The notes beneath the pieces were generated by a model. The model worked only from the letters and a program-made list of their open reading frames with translations, was not told the DNA's origin and did no database searches. This document shows positions 1 through 6,530 of a stretch of 21,661 bases of DNA, piece after piece. Source of the stretch: CAZJLP01 sp964546955 (GTDB taxonomy: Bacteria; Verrucomicrobiota; Verrucomicrobiia; Opitutales; Opitutaceae). Every line of letters starts with the position of its first letter. Position 1 is the stretch's first letter. Location of the stretch: positions 1 to 21,661 of the forward strand of contig CAZJLP010000076.1 of the NCBI GenBank assembly GCA_964546955.1, written 5' to 3'. A program made the position numbers and the translations under genes.

Positions 1-265
1 CGCGTGCGATGAAGCTCTTGGCGGAGCGCGCCCGTTTGGCGCGCTCCCCCAGGGCAGCGAAGGTCGTATTGTAATCGGCGAGGGCCCCCCCGTACGTCCG
101 CGTGATATGCCCGTCGGCTTCGATGGCCACCAGATCGCGCCGGGCGGTTGCCTCCGAAATTTCCAGTCGGCGGCAGATATCGGCGAGGGGCAGAAAGCCG
201 TCGCGGCGAATCAGGCTGCGAAGCCTTTCGCGGCGTTCCTCGACGATATGGAGAGCTACGCGCAT
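1..265 (-). CDS. DeoR-family transcriptional regulator, N-terminal part (runs off left edge)
   Basis: The minus strand encodes 88 residues from an ATG at 265 and is still open at base 1. Residues of about 10-55 form the DeoR winged helix-turn-helix: a start like ERRERLRSLI, then a recognition region with the pattern ISEATARRDL, then the GGAL motif. DeoR proteins usually repress sugar-catabolic genes and sense a phosphorylated sugar through a C-terminal domain, which lies outside the window. An in-frame stop at 296-298 and no other start codon in between fix the start at 265. No Shine-Dalgarno is visible. The gene lies downstream of, and on the same strand as, the isomerase/aldolase pair but is separated from it by a terminator. 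It is therefore probably its own transcription unit, although regulation of the neighbouring sugar genes is plausible. Confidence 0.85.
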   Translation of the reverse strand, partial: MRVALHIVEERRERLRSLIRRDGFLPLADICRRLEISEATARRDLVAIEADGHITRTYGGALADYNTTFAALGERAKRARSAKSFIAR

Positions 266-356
266 GAGACCGAAAGAGGGAAGAGCGTCGCGTTTTTTAT
301 GATTGGGGTCAATCATATAAATCGTCGATCAGCGGGCGGCATCGCTTGCACACGAC

Positions 357-382
357 GGCGGGTCCGGAGGTCCCGCCCTACC
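357..382 (-). repeat. REP-like hairpin with GTAG foot (copy 1)
   Basis: Read on the minus strand, GGTAG is followed directly by a 6-bp stem GGCGGG/CCCGCC (372-377 and 357-362) around a 9-nt loop. A second element at 9578-9603 has the same AGGTAGGGC head, a different stem sequence and a C-rich loop. A GTAG tetranucleotide at the foot of a short palindrome is the hallmark of REP elements mobilised by RAYT transposases. No RAYT gene is in the window, so the assignment is by structure only. Confidence 0.5.
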
Positions 383-419
383 TTTCTCGGGCGACGGCGG
401 CACGGACGTTGCCCCCTAC

Positions 420-449
420 AAAAAAGGCGCGCCGTTTTCGCGGCGCGCC
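420..449 (-). terminator. Intrinsic terminator of the isomerase-aldolase operon
   Basis: There is a perfect 9-bp GC-rich stem (441-449 with 426-434) around a 6-nt loop. On the minus strand it is followed by six T residues (420-425 complement). It lies 28 bases past the aldolase stop codon, as expected for a Rho-independent terminator, and separates the operon from the deoR-type gene. Confidence 0.85.
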
Positions 450-477
450 GGGCAAGGCGAATGGGTCGCGACCAGCG

Positions 478-1242
478 TTAGAGCTTCAGCATCTTCCGCC
501 GGTAGTGCTCATCGGGACGGCCCGAAATACGCACCACTTGCTGCGGCGACAGGAACCGGGGAGCGCCGCCGGCCGCCGCGGCCCCGGCGAATATGCGCGC
601 GGCTTTGTCGGCCATGAGCGTAGCGGCCAGAACCGCGTTCGGGCTTCCGCCGAGCGCGATGAGGCCGTGATTTTCGAGCAGGATTACCCGGGGAGCCTGG
701 CCGGTCTTGTCGACGAATTTCGTCGTTTCGGTGCGAATGGTCTGGGCGAGCTTCAGTCCCGGGTCTGTGTAGGGCACGAAGACGGATGACTCCCCGCAGC
801 AGACGATTTCATCGGGAAACAGGCGCCGCGTCGCGAACGTCTTGGCCCAGCGCGAGCAGAGCAGGCTGTTCACCGCGATTGGATGCGTGTGGCCGACAAA
901 ATTAACGCCCGGCAAGGTGAGTAGCCAGGCGTGAAAGACAGCCTCCACCGACGGTTTTTTCGCGGTCGGATCCACGCGGGCCGCGAGCAAGGCCGCGTCC
1001 ACGTCGGCGTCCGACATTTTCTTTTTCGCTAGGAGCGTCTCCAGGTCGGCGAAGCGGCATTCCGTCACGTTCTCCGCCGCCAGCGTGGCAAGGTTGCTTC
1101 CGCTGGCTTTGACGATGAACGTCGCGTCGGATTGTTTCGTCGAGGTGTTGCCCTCGCCGAGGATGGCGAGGGCGCGCTCTTCGCGTCCGAGTTGGTGCGA
1201 GAGGTCAAGCAGCGACGTGAGGGCGGTGGAGGGTGCGCTCAT
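478..1242 (-). CDS. Class II aldolase/adducin-family protein (sugar-phosphate aldolase)
   Basis: This 254-aa protein has the class II aldolase fold typical of FucA, RhaD and AraD. Visible motifs are GEGNTS (29-34) and KASGSN (45-50), the phosphate-binding loops; E100 in a PSVEAVFHAWLL helix, the likely catalytic acid; GHTHP (117-121), which supplies two zinc-binding histidines; and NHG (191-193), which supplies the third. The family cleaves sugar 1-phosphates such as L-fuculose 1-phosphate to DHAP and an aldehyde, and some members are epimerases. Its ATG overlaps the isomerase stop as ATGA (1240-1244), so the two genes are translationally coupled. The pairing suggests a deoxy-sugar pathway such as fucose or rhamnose, but the substrate cannot be read from the sequence. 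A terminator follows at 420-449. Confidence 0.85.
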   Translation of the reverse strand: MSAPSTALTSLLDLSHQLGREERALAILGEGNTSTKQSDATFIVKASGSNLATLAAENVTECRFADLETLLAKKKMSDADVDAALLAARVDPTAKKPSVEAVFHAWLLTLPGVNFVGHTHPIAVNSLLCSRWAKTFATRRLFPDEIVCCGESSVFVPYTDPGLKLAQTIRTETTKFVDKTGQAPRVILLENHGLIALGGSPNAVLAATLMADKAARIFAGAAAAGGAPRFLSPQQVVRISGRPDEHYRRKMLKL

Positions 1243-2867
1243 CAGAACGGCTTACCGTCGGCTTTCGTGCCGCAAACGGCAACTTCGATTCCCAACTCCG
1301 CGGCGAGGGCCGCCTTCGCGTAGAGCGCAAGGTCCGCTTCCTTGGCGGAGTTGGCGTAGGCCACCTGGATGTGATTCGACTTGTGGCGAGCCATCATTTG
1401 GTCGCGGCTGACACCATAGGTAACCGCGTGCATGATCGGCCATTGGAAGGTGGTTTCCTTCCAGCGACGCTCGGTTTCCGCTTCCGGCAGCGTGATGACT
1501 TTGGCGCGGCCGAGGTCCATCTTGAGTTTGCCATTCTCGACAAACACGCGGCTCCAGACGATTTCGCCGGGCTTGGCCACGCCGCGAAGAGTGCCGCCGC
1601 CGAGGCGGAAGTACATGGCGGGCTGACGGTGCGAATCGCTGCCGGCCCAGCCGCCGATGTGGTGGGCGGGTGGAGCGCTGCCGGAAATGAGGAATACCCA
1701 AACGTATTCCTCGGTGGTGCCCGACTGGTCGAAATCACCCCAGCGGAGATCGTGCAAGGTGTTCTCGACCGGTTGTCCCAGCGCCTTGTGAACGCGGTTC
1801 GTGAACAGGCCATCGAGGCCGGCGCATTCGTCGACTTCGTTGAAGTGGGGAATGGGCTCTCCATCGCGAATGACCTTGCCGTCCGTGGTCCAGACCGGGG
1901 GGCGATCGCTGTTGTTGAGTGTGCCTTCCACGAGGTCGGAGGCCGGCAGGAGATCCTTCAGTCCCTGCTGGTACTGAATGCCGATCGTCTCGCAGCCAAA
2001 TTCTTCGGCGATGCGGCAGGCAGCGATGTAGGTTTTGCACTGCCACAGCACCTGACTTTCGGTCAGGTCGGTTTCTTCGTTGGTCCCGAGATGGAATTTC
2101 AGGCCCTTTTTCTGATACCAGTCGTACGTGGCCCGGGCTTCGGCGTCGGTCACCTGGGTGGCGGCGTAGTAGAGCGCCGACTGAGAGAGCCGCTCCTTGT
2201 ACACGCCGGTCTGGAACATGAGTTCGTCCGGGATAATGGCGTTGTACATGCCCATGCAGCCTTCGTCGAAGACGCCCATGATCGCTTTGCGGCGGCGGAG
2301 GTCCTCCGCGATCTTCTTGGCGACCGCTTTTGCCTTGGGCGGAACGATGGTCTTGGCGAACGATTTGACGTGCGAGGTCTTGTGTTTGGCCGTTCCGCTT
2401 TTCAGCCAGGTTTGCAGGCTCGCGCGGAAGTACTCGTCGTCGAAATCTTCGCTCCAGAGCGAGGAGTACTTCACCCCTGCTTTGGTCAGGGAGCCGTTCA
2501 GATTCAGCATGCCCACGAGGCCTGGCCATGTGCCGGACCAGTTGGCGACCGTGAGGATCGGCGCACGATGCGAGATCAGCCCGTGCAAAAGGTGGTGGGA
2601 GTACTGCCAGACGCACTCCGCCACAATCAAGGGGGTGTCGGGATCGATCTTGGCAAAAACTTCCATGCCTTCTTTCTGCGATCCGATGAAGCCGTGTTTC
2701 ACTTCCGGCTTGTAGGGGTGCGCGCGCACCAGCTTGTAGCCAAAGCCGGCGAGCACGTCGAAGAGCTTCTTTTCCATCTCGGCCTGAGCCGGCCAGCATC
2801 TTTCATTGGCCGTCTGGCGGAGATCGCCATTGGCCACGAGCAGAACGGTTTTTTTGGATTTTTTCAT
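1242..2867 (-). CDS. L-fucose isomerase-like protein
   Basis: This 541-aa protein resembles the L-fucose/L-arabinose isomerase superfamily, soluble metal-dependent aldose-ketose isomerases. The N-terminal part (about 1-180) has the style of the Rossmann-like substrate domains: a VLLVANGD start, then AECVWQYSHH near 83-92 and ANWSGTWPG near 108-116. The middle has a conserved FDEGCMGMYNAIIPDE stretch (200-215). The C-terminal RHKSNHIQVAY (494-504) carries a histidine in a context resembling the metal-ligand histidine of FucI. Ligands were not aligned residue by residue. Length is close to the roughly 590 aa of E. coli FucI. It is the first gene of a two-gene operon with the class II aldolase and is divergent from an araC-type regulator. 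No kinase is adjacent. Upstream of the ATG the sequence is pyrimidine-rich without a Shine-Dalgarno. Confidence 0.75.
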   Translation of the reverse strand: MKKSKKTVLLVANGDLRQTANERCWPAQAEMEKKLFDVLAGFGYKLVRAHPYKPEVKHGFIGSQKEGMEVFAKIDPDTPLIVAECVWQYSHHLLHGLISHRAPILTVANWSGTWPGLVGMLNLNGSLTKAGVKYSSLWSEDFDDEYFRASLQTWLKSGTAKHKTSHVKSFAKTIVPPKAKAVAKKIAEDLRRRKAIMGVFDEGCMGMYNAIIPDELMFQTGVYKERLSQSALYYAATQVTDAEARATYDWYQKKGLKFHLGTNEETDLTESQVLWQCKTYIAACRIAEEFGCETIGIQYQQGLKDLLPASDLVEGTLNNSDRPPVWTTDGKVIRDGEPIPHFNEVDECAGLDGLFTNRVHKALGQPVENTLHDLRWGDFDQSGTTEEYVWVFLISGSAPPAHHIGGWAGSDSHRQPAMYFRLGGGTLRGVAKPGEIVWSRVFVENGKLKMDLGRAKVITLPEAETERRWKETTFQWPIMHAVTYGVSRDQMMARHKSNHIQVAYANSAKEADLALYAKAALAAELGIEVAVCGTKADGKPF

Positions 2868-2983
2868 GAGAGGTTTTGTGGATCCGTAAGAAGCAAAGCT
2901 AGATAAACTTGGCGCGCCGCCGCGCGGCCACCGCCAGTAGGAAGTACAGTTTACCAGGGAAGGGCGAGGGGCGGAAATAGAAG

Positions 2984-3014
2984 AAACTGGCAGATTGATG
3001 GATAAAATTGGCAG
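2984..3014. promoter_or_regulatory. Putative AraC-type operator: direct repeat with 21-bp period
   Basis: The decamer AAAyTGGCAG occurs at 2984-2993 (AAACTGGCAG) and 3005-3014 (AAATTGGCAG), exactly 21 bp apart, that is two helical turns on one DNA face. Tandem half-sites with this spacing are the classic binding layout of AraC-family activators such as AraC at araI. The site lies in the spacer between the isomerase operon (ATG at 2867) and the divergent regulator gene (ATG at 3056), so the regulator probably controls one or both. A possible -10 for the isomerase operon is TAAACT on the minus strand near 2947-2952, which is weak. Confidence 0.6.
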
Positions 3015-3037
3015 CGGGAGCTTGCGCGGCAGCGGGC

Positions 3038-3053
3038 CCCGGTCATAACCGGG
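3038..3053 (+). other. Small hairpin just before the araC-type start codon
   Basis: CCCGGT-CATA-ACCGGG forms a perfect 6-bp stem with a 4-nt loop ending three bases before the ATG at 3056. It would cover the ribosome-docking region and could limit translation. It may also be chance in GC-rich DNA. Confidence 0.3.
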
Positions 3054-3055
3054 TC

Positions 3056-3961
3056 ATGCCCACAGGCGAGCGCGGCGCGCCCCTCTCCGACGACACACTC
3101 CTATCGCGCCAGGTCACGGGTTCTCGTTACTTTTTCCTTAACCTGGCTGGAGGCCGGGCCGCCGGGCGATCGCTCCTGGCGCTCGGAGGGCGGGAGCATT
3201 GCAACCCCGACTACGCGATTGACCGGCGGGAGTTCGCCTACGCGATTTTCGAATTTGTGGCGGAGGGACATGGCTGGGTCGAACTGGACGGGGCACGGCA
3301 CGCACTCCAAGCCGGGTCCGTTTTTGTGTGCGGTCCGACCATGCCGTGCGTGATGCGCACCGCGGCGGATCGACCGATGGTGAAATACTTCCTCTGTTTG
3401 AGCGCTCGCGGCCCGGTGCGGCGGCTGCAGCAGGCGGGGCTTGCGCCCGGACAGGTCGCGACCCTCGCCGCGCATGGCGAGATTCGCAGCGTAATGGAGG
3501 ACCTGATACGGGAGGGCAGTCATGCGGGGCCCCGCACAGCGCGGATTTGCGCGGTGCTGTTCGATTTGCTGCTGCTGAAGCTGGCGGACGCGGTGACCCA
3601 GAGTGCCCGGCCGAGCGAACTCGCCCGTGAAAATTATCTCCGGTGCAAGGCCCTGGTCGATGCGCATTCGGAAAAGTTCGCCTCGCTCAACGATATCGCG
3701 GCGGCCGCGGGGTTGGACGTCTCGAGCGTCTGTCGGCTCTTCCGGCGTTACCAAGGAGGCAGTCCGTATCAGTATCTCTTGCGCCGAAAGATGAACATTG
3801 CGGCGGAATTCCTGGTGCAGTCCGGCGGCTTGGTAAAGGAAGCCGCTCTGCGAATCGGGTTCACCGATCCCTATCACTTTTCCCGTTGCTTCAAAGCGAC
3901 GCACGGCGTGGCCCCGAGCGACCTGCGCCGTCGAAAGCAGACGACGCTTCCGCGGGAGTAG
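3056..3961 (+). CDS. AraC-family transcriptional regulator
   Basis: From the ATG at 3056 this is a 301-aa protein. The first half is a cupin-like ligand-binding domain (GREHCNPDY...FEFVAEGHGWVELDG region, then a GSVFVCGP turn). The last 100 residues form the two helix-turn-helix motifs of AraC proteins: SLNDIAAAAGLDVSSVCRLFRRYQ, then the second motif ending in IGFTDPYHFSRCFKATHGVAPSDLRRR (long motif, shown in parts). Such proteins usually activate sugar-use genes after binding the sugar. An in-frame TTG at 3008 would add 16 residues, but it falls inside the putative operator, so 3056 is preferred. The gene is divergent from the isomerase/aldolase operon and probably regulates it. No terminator is evident after the stop. 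Confidence 0.88.
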   Translation: MPTGERGAPLSDDTLLSRQVTGSRYFFLNLAGGRAAGRSLLALGGREHCNPDYAIDRREFAYAIFEFVAEGHGWVELDGARHALQAGSVFVCGPTMPCVMRTAADRPMVKYFLCLSARGPVRRLQQAGLAPGQVATLAAHGEIRSVMEDLIREGSHAGPRTARICAVLFDLLLLKLADAVTQSARPSELARENYLRCKALVDAHSEKFASLNDIAAAAGLDVSSVCRLFRRYQGGSPYQYLLRRKMNIAAEFLVQSGGLVKEAALRIGFTDPYHFSRCFKATHGVAPSDLRRRKQTTLPRE

Positions 3962-3996
3962 GTCTTGCGGGGCAGAAGCGGGAAGGGGTGGGAGTT

Positions 3997-4080
3997 GAGA
4001 GCCGTAAGACGGAAGCCAGAGGCCGGAAGGCGGAAGCCGAGAGCCGAGAGCCGAGAGCCGAGAGCCGAGAGCCGAACGCT
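3997..4080 (+). repeat. Heptamer tandem array, 12 units, partly degenerate
   Basis: Twelve consecutive 7-bp units run without phase break. Those at 4039-4073 are five identical GAGAGCC copies. Those at 3997-4038 are variants (GAGAGCC, GTAAGAC, GGAAGCC, AGAGGCC, GGAAGGC, GGAAGCC), and GAACGCT closes the array. Purines dominate the first five positions of each unit. Related heptad arrays occur at 17108-17135 and 18900-18934. They recall the short tandemly repeated sequences of filamentous cyanobacteria, but common origin is not claimed. Confidence 0.85.
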
Positions 4081-4204
4081 CAGAAAAACCCAAAAACCAG
4101 CCTCCCTACCCCCATGTATTCGGCTGCAAGCGAAAATTTGCGTCTGTTTTGAGCTATCTGGGACCTTGGCGCGGGCTTTGTCGGGCGCACACTCATTCAC
4201 AGAT

Positions 4205-4264
4205 CCATCTTCCAGCGGCAAGAGACAGGTCCAGCTTTCATGAGAAACTGCCGCTGGAAGATGG
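4205..4264. repeat. Perfect 16-bp inverted repeat in the T2SS leader
   Basis: CCATCTTCCAGCGGCA (4205-4220) is matched exactly by its reverse complement TGCCGCTGGAAGATGG (4249-4264), with a 28-nt loop. In RNA this would be a very stable hairpin. No T-run follows on either strand, so it is not a standard terminator. It could be a leader structure for the gspG operon, a protein-binding site, or the ends of a miniature mobile element. Confidence 0.75.
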
Positions 4265-4425
4265 TTATCCTCCGTGGCTTGGCCACGCCTGCTGGCGGAA
4301 GGGAGCAAGCCGTGCGCAATGCCGCCCTTCATTTGCGCTGCAACCTTCAGTTCGAAGGTGCGTCAGGCCAATTAACCACGGTTCTGGACAAACCTCGTTC
4401 AGCCGCGCTAAATTTTCGACCTACC

Positions 4426-4874
4426 ATGACCCTTCTATCCCCGTCCGCCCGTCGGAGTCGTGCGCTGCGCGCGACCAAAGCGTTCACCCTCCTCGAAATC
4501 CTCGTCGTCTTGGCGATCATCGGCATGCTTGTGGGCCTGATGGTGGTCAACATGGACAGTGTTTTCGGGGTGCCAAAAAAGACACGGTGGATCTGTTTGT
4601 GAAGACCAGCATGCGTTTGCCGTTGCAGCAGTATCAGTTGCACATGGGTGACTATCCCACGACCGCTGAAGGACTGAATGCACTCATCGCGGCGCCGGCC
4701 CGGGCCGAAGGCCGCTGGCGCGGTCCCTACCTTCAGGACGGAAAGCTCCCCAAGGATCCCTGGAAGCGCGACTATCAATACCGGGACCCGGGTACGAAGA
4801 ACAAGAGTAGCTACGACCTGTTCTCTTTTGGGCCGGACGGCGTCGAAAGCGAAGACGACATCGGCAACTGGTAA
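4426..4874 (+). CDS. gspG: T2SS major pseudopilin GspG, split by a -1 frameshift
   Basis: GspG is the main subunit of the periplasmic pseudopilus. From the ATG at 4426 the first frame gives a leader, the prepilin site A19|FTLLE (E24) and the hydrophobic helix ILVVLAIIGMLVGLMVV. It then stops at 4600-4602. The rest of a normal GspG continues in the -1 frame to the TAA at 4872: DTVDLFVKTSM, HMGDYPTTAEGLNAL, LPKDPWKRDYQY, the C-terminal calcium-site region and the final DDIGNW. Joining the frames at A AAA AAG (4575-4581) gives 149 aa, a normal GspG length. One extra base in the GGGG run (4567-4570) or in the A6 run (4575-4580) would also restore the frame. The site could therefore be a programmed shift, a true mutation or a sequencing error. 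Residue -1 of the cleavage site is Ala instead of the usual Gly. Confidence 0.8.
4575..4581 (+). promoter_or_regulatory. Candidate -1 ribosomal frameshift heptamer in gspG
   Basis: In the zero frame the codons read CCA AAA AAG, giving the heptamer A AAA AAG, the same slippery sequence used by E. coli dnaX. A one-base backward slip enters exactly the frame that encodes the C-terminal part of GspG. By eye there is no strong downstream hairpin and no Shine-Dalgarno-like stimulator at the usual distance of about 10 nt; only GGGG lies 4 nt upstream. The support is positional. Confidence 0.35.
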
Positions 4875-5426
4875 GTGTGTTCTTTCCCTCCATGCCGTGA
4901 TTCCCAGGGTCCGACCGCTTTTGCCGGATCGGCCCGAGGATTCACGATGCTGGAGATCCTGGTCATCGTCGGGATCATCGGTTTGATCTCCAGTGTGCTG
5001 GTCGTCGGATCGATTCGCTTCGCCGATTCGCGCAGTCCGGGACCAGACGAGGTGTTTTGGAAGGCGGTGCAGGTTTCGCGTCAGAAGGCGCTGCTTTCGA
5101 ACGAAGAGGTGCGTCTGCGCTTCGTCGGGGCCGAGAAAGAGCGCGGCTTCGTCGCGTCCTGGAAAGGGGGGGAAGAAAAATTTCCCGTCGTCGCGAACAA
5201 CGAGCTCAAGATCGAGTTTCTCACGACCGTGAAAGATCAGCAGCGCACCATCCTCATCCAAAGCCGGATTGTCGAAACCGGCACGATCCCGTTCGCGACC
5301 TTCTATGGCGACGGCACATGTTCGCCTTTCAAACTGCAAATTCGGACCGGCGGGCCCGGTGCGCGGGTCGTCGCGATCGATCCCTGGACCTGTGCGCCCG
5401 TTCTGCCGAAGGAGAAAGACCGGTGA
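4875..5426 (+). CDS. gspH: T2SS minor pseudopilin, GspH-like
   Basis: This 183-aa protein has a 22-residue leader ending RG, then the type IV prepilin motif FTMLEILVIVGIIG and a hydrophobic helix. The conserved Glu at position 5 of the mature protein is present. The globular part has the beta-rich GspH style, including a VSRQKALLSNEEVRLRF region as in the GspH/FimT family. It should be a minor pseudopilin near the tip of the pseudopilus. The GTG start at 4875 follows the gspG stop with no gap. The stop overlaps the next start as GTGA (5423-5426). The assignment to H rests on gene order and the helix-to-beta transition, because sequence similarity among pseudopilins beyond the N-terminus is low. 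Confidence 0.75.
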   Translation: MCSFPPCRDSQGPTAFAGSARGFTMLEILVIVGIIGLISSVLVVGSIRFADSRSPGPDEVFWKAVQVSRQKALLSNEEVRLRFVGAEKERGFVASWKGGEEKFPVVANNELKIEFLTTVKDQQRTILIQSRIVETGTIPFATFYGDGTCSPFKLQIRTGGPGARVVAIDPWTCAPVLPKEKDR

Positions 5427-5890
5427 ATGATTCCCCCACGCGTTCCGCCGCCGCTTTCACCGTGATCGAAGTCTTGGTGGCGCTGATGATTTTCACTCTC
5501 GCGGCAGTCGTCCTGGGCAACACGTACGTCAACGTGATGAACGCCTACCAGGTGGCGGCTCGCGGCGTGGATCGCAACCGCGATGTTCGCTTCGCGCGCG
5601 CCGCCATGCTGGCCGAACCGGACCGCGAAATCGTGGAGAAAGGCGGCGATTTCGACGCGGGGAACAACCGGCGTTTGACCTGGAAGGCGTCGATCGAACC
5701 TACGGAGACCGCCGACCTTTTCACCGTCACCTTCGAGTGCGAAATCAGCGCGCCGGACATGAAACAGCCCGAGCGCACGAAAGAGGTGTTTCGCGTTTTG
5801 CGGCCCACCTGGTCGAAGGACGACGAACGCGGAAAGCTCCGGGCGGCGGCCAAGGATCGCATCACGCAGATGCAGAAAGGCCAGCTGTGA
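5423..5890 (+). CDS. gspI: T2SS minor pseudopilin, GspI-like
   Basis: This 155-aa protein starts at a GTG (5423) that overlaps the preceding stop. A good Shine-Dalgarno AAGGAG at 5409-5414, 8 nt upstream, decides this start. It has a short leader, then A11|FTVIEVLVALMIFTLAAVVLG, the prepilin cleavage site and hydrophobic helix with Glu at mature position 5. Residue -1 is Ala rather than Gly. GspI forms the tip complex with GspJ and GspK, and the order I-J-K here fits that role. The next gene starts inside its stop codon (GTGA at 5887-5890), so all three are translationally coupled. The globular domain is compact, with a VTFECEIS strand region. Confidence 0.75.
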   Translation: MNDSPTRSAAAFTVIEVLVALMIFTLAAVVLGNTYVNVMNAYQVAARGVDRNRDVRFARAAMLAEPDREIVEKGGDFDAGNNRRLTWKASIEPTETADLFTVTFECEISAPDMKQPERTKEVFRVLRPTWSKDDERGKLRAAAKDRITQMQKGQL

Positions 5891-6528
5891 GAAACACCCG
5901 CGGATTCACCATGCTGGAGATCCTCGTGGCCATGGCGATGGTGGGCCTGGTCATGGTCGGCCTGAACACGTTTGTCTTTTCGATGAGCGAGCTCTGGGGC
6001 CGCAATACCGATGTGCGGCTTTTCGACCAGCACGTGCGCAACGTGACGCGCTATCTCGAGCACGAACTCCGCGTGGCCGCCCTGCCTCCGGCGGGCCGGC
6101 TCAACTCGGTCCCGGTGAACCCAAAGGAAGTTCGCGACAAAAATGGCGCAAGCGATCACTTGCTCACCTTCGAGCTTCCGGCCGGGAGCCGTCTTTTCAC
6201 CTGGCCGGAGCGCCCTTTGCCCGCGGTGGTGTGCTCGCTGGTCGTGAGGGATCGCGAAGGGCTTCTCTTGCTCTGGCACTCACGCCTGGAAAAACGCTTT
6301 CTCGATTCGCCGCCCCGCGAAGCAGTGGTGAGCGAATTCGTCACCTCGATGGCCTACGACTATTACGACGCTGATTTCAAGCGCTGGCAGACCGAGACCG
6401 CGCTACGCAAGGAAGGCGGCCAGCCCAAGGCGCCGCAGCGGCTGAGATTGAAGTTCACCTATGACAAAATGACGCGCGAGACCGTGGTCGAACTGCCCTC
6501 CACGGCGGAAGGACTGCCGAATTTTTAG
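5887..6528 (+). CDS. gspJ: T2SS minor pseudopilin, GspJ-like
   Basis: From the GTG at 5887 this is a 213-aa protein with a very short leader, MRNTRG, then FTMLEILVAMAMVGLVMVGL, the prepilin motif with Gly at -1 and Glu at mature position 5. An AAAGG six nt upstream supports this start. The length matches GspJ, usually near 200 aa and the longest of H-I-J. The body has the RYLEHELRVAALPP helix after the transmembrane stretch and a VTSMAYDYYDADFKRWQ region typical of GspJ, where an acidic strand describes the computed sum of squares-like repeat. It should sit in the GspI-J-K tip complex. It follows gspI by overlap and precedes gspK by two bases. Confidence 0.75.
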   Translation: MRNTRGFTMLEILVAMAMVGLVMVGLNTFVFSMSELWGRNTDVRLFDQHVRNVTRYLEHELRVAALPPAGRLNSVPVNPKEVRDKNGASDHLLTFELPAGSRLFTWPERPLPAVVCSLVVRDREGLLLLWHSRLEKRFLDSPPREAVVSEFVTSMAYDYYDADFKRWQTETALRKEGGQPKAPQRLRLKFTYDKMTRETVVELPSTAEGLPNF

Positions 6529-6530
6529 GC

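Larger units (their letters stand above)
3962..4425 (+). other. 464-bp gene-free leader between the AraC regulator and the T2SS operon
   Basis: No convincing coding region is present. The stretch holds a heptamer array (3997-4080), a perfect 16-bp inverted repeat (4205-4264) and a small hairpin ACCTTC-AGTTC-GAAGGT (4343-4359). Open frames crossing it, including an in-frame extension of gspG from 4240, have no family resemblance and are probably untranslated. The promoter of the T2SS plus arm should lie here, but no clear -35/-10 pair was recognised. The length and structure suggest a regulated 5' leader or an old insertion. Confidence 0.5.

Noticed and set aside
1233..2906. 557-codon plus-strand open frame antisense to the isomerase gene
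   Set aside because: It is a mirror of the minus-strand isomerase frame in GC-rich DNA. The minus frame has clear family motifs and the plus frame has none.
3101..4093. 330-codon minus-strand frame opposite the AraC regulator
   Set aside because: The heptamer array supplies repeated residues at its start and the rest mirrors a well-supported AraC gene.
3962..4425. Known riboswitch in the gspG leader
   Set aside because: I looked for cyclic di-GMP, SAM and cobalamin-type conserved cores and saw none. The hairpins do not match a class I know.
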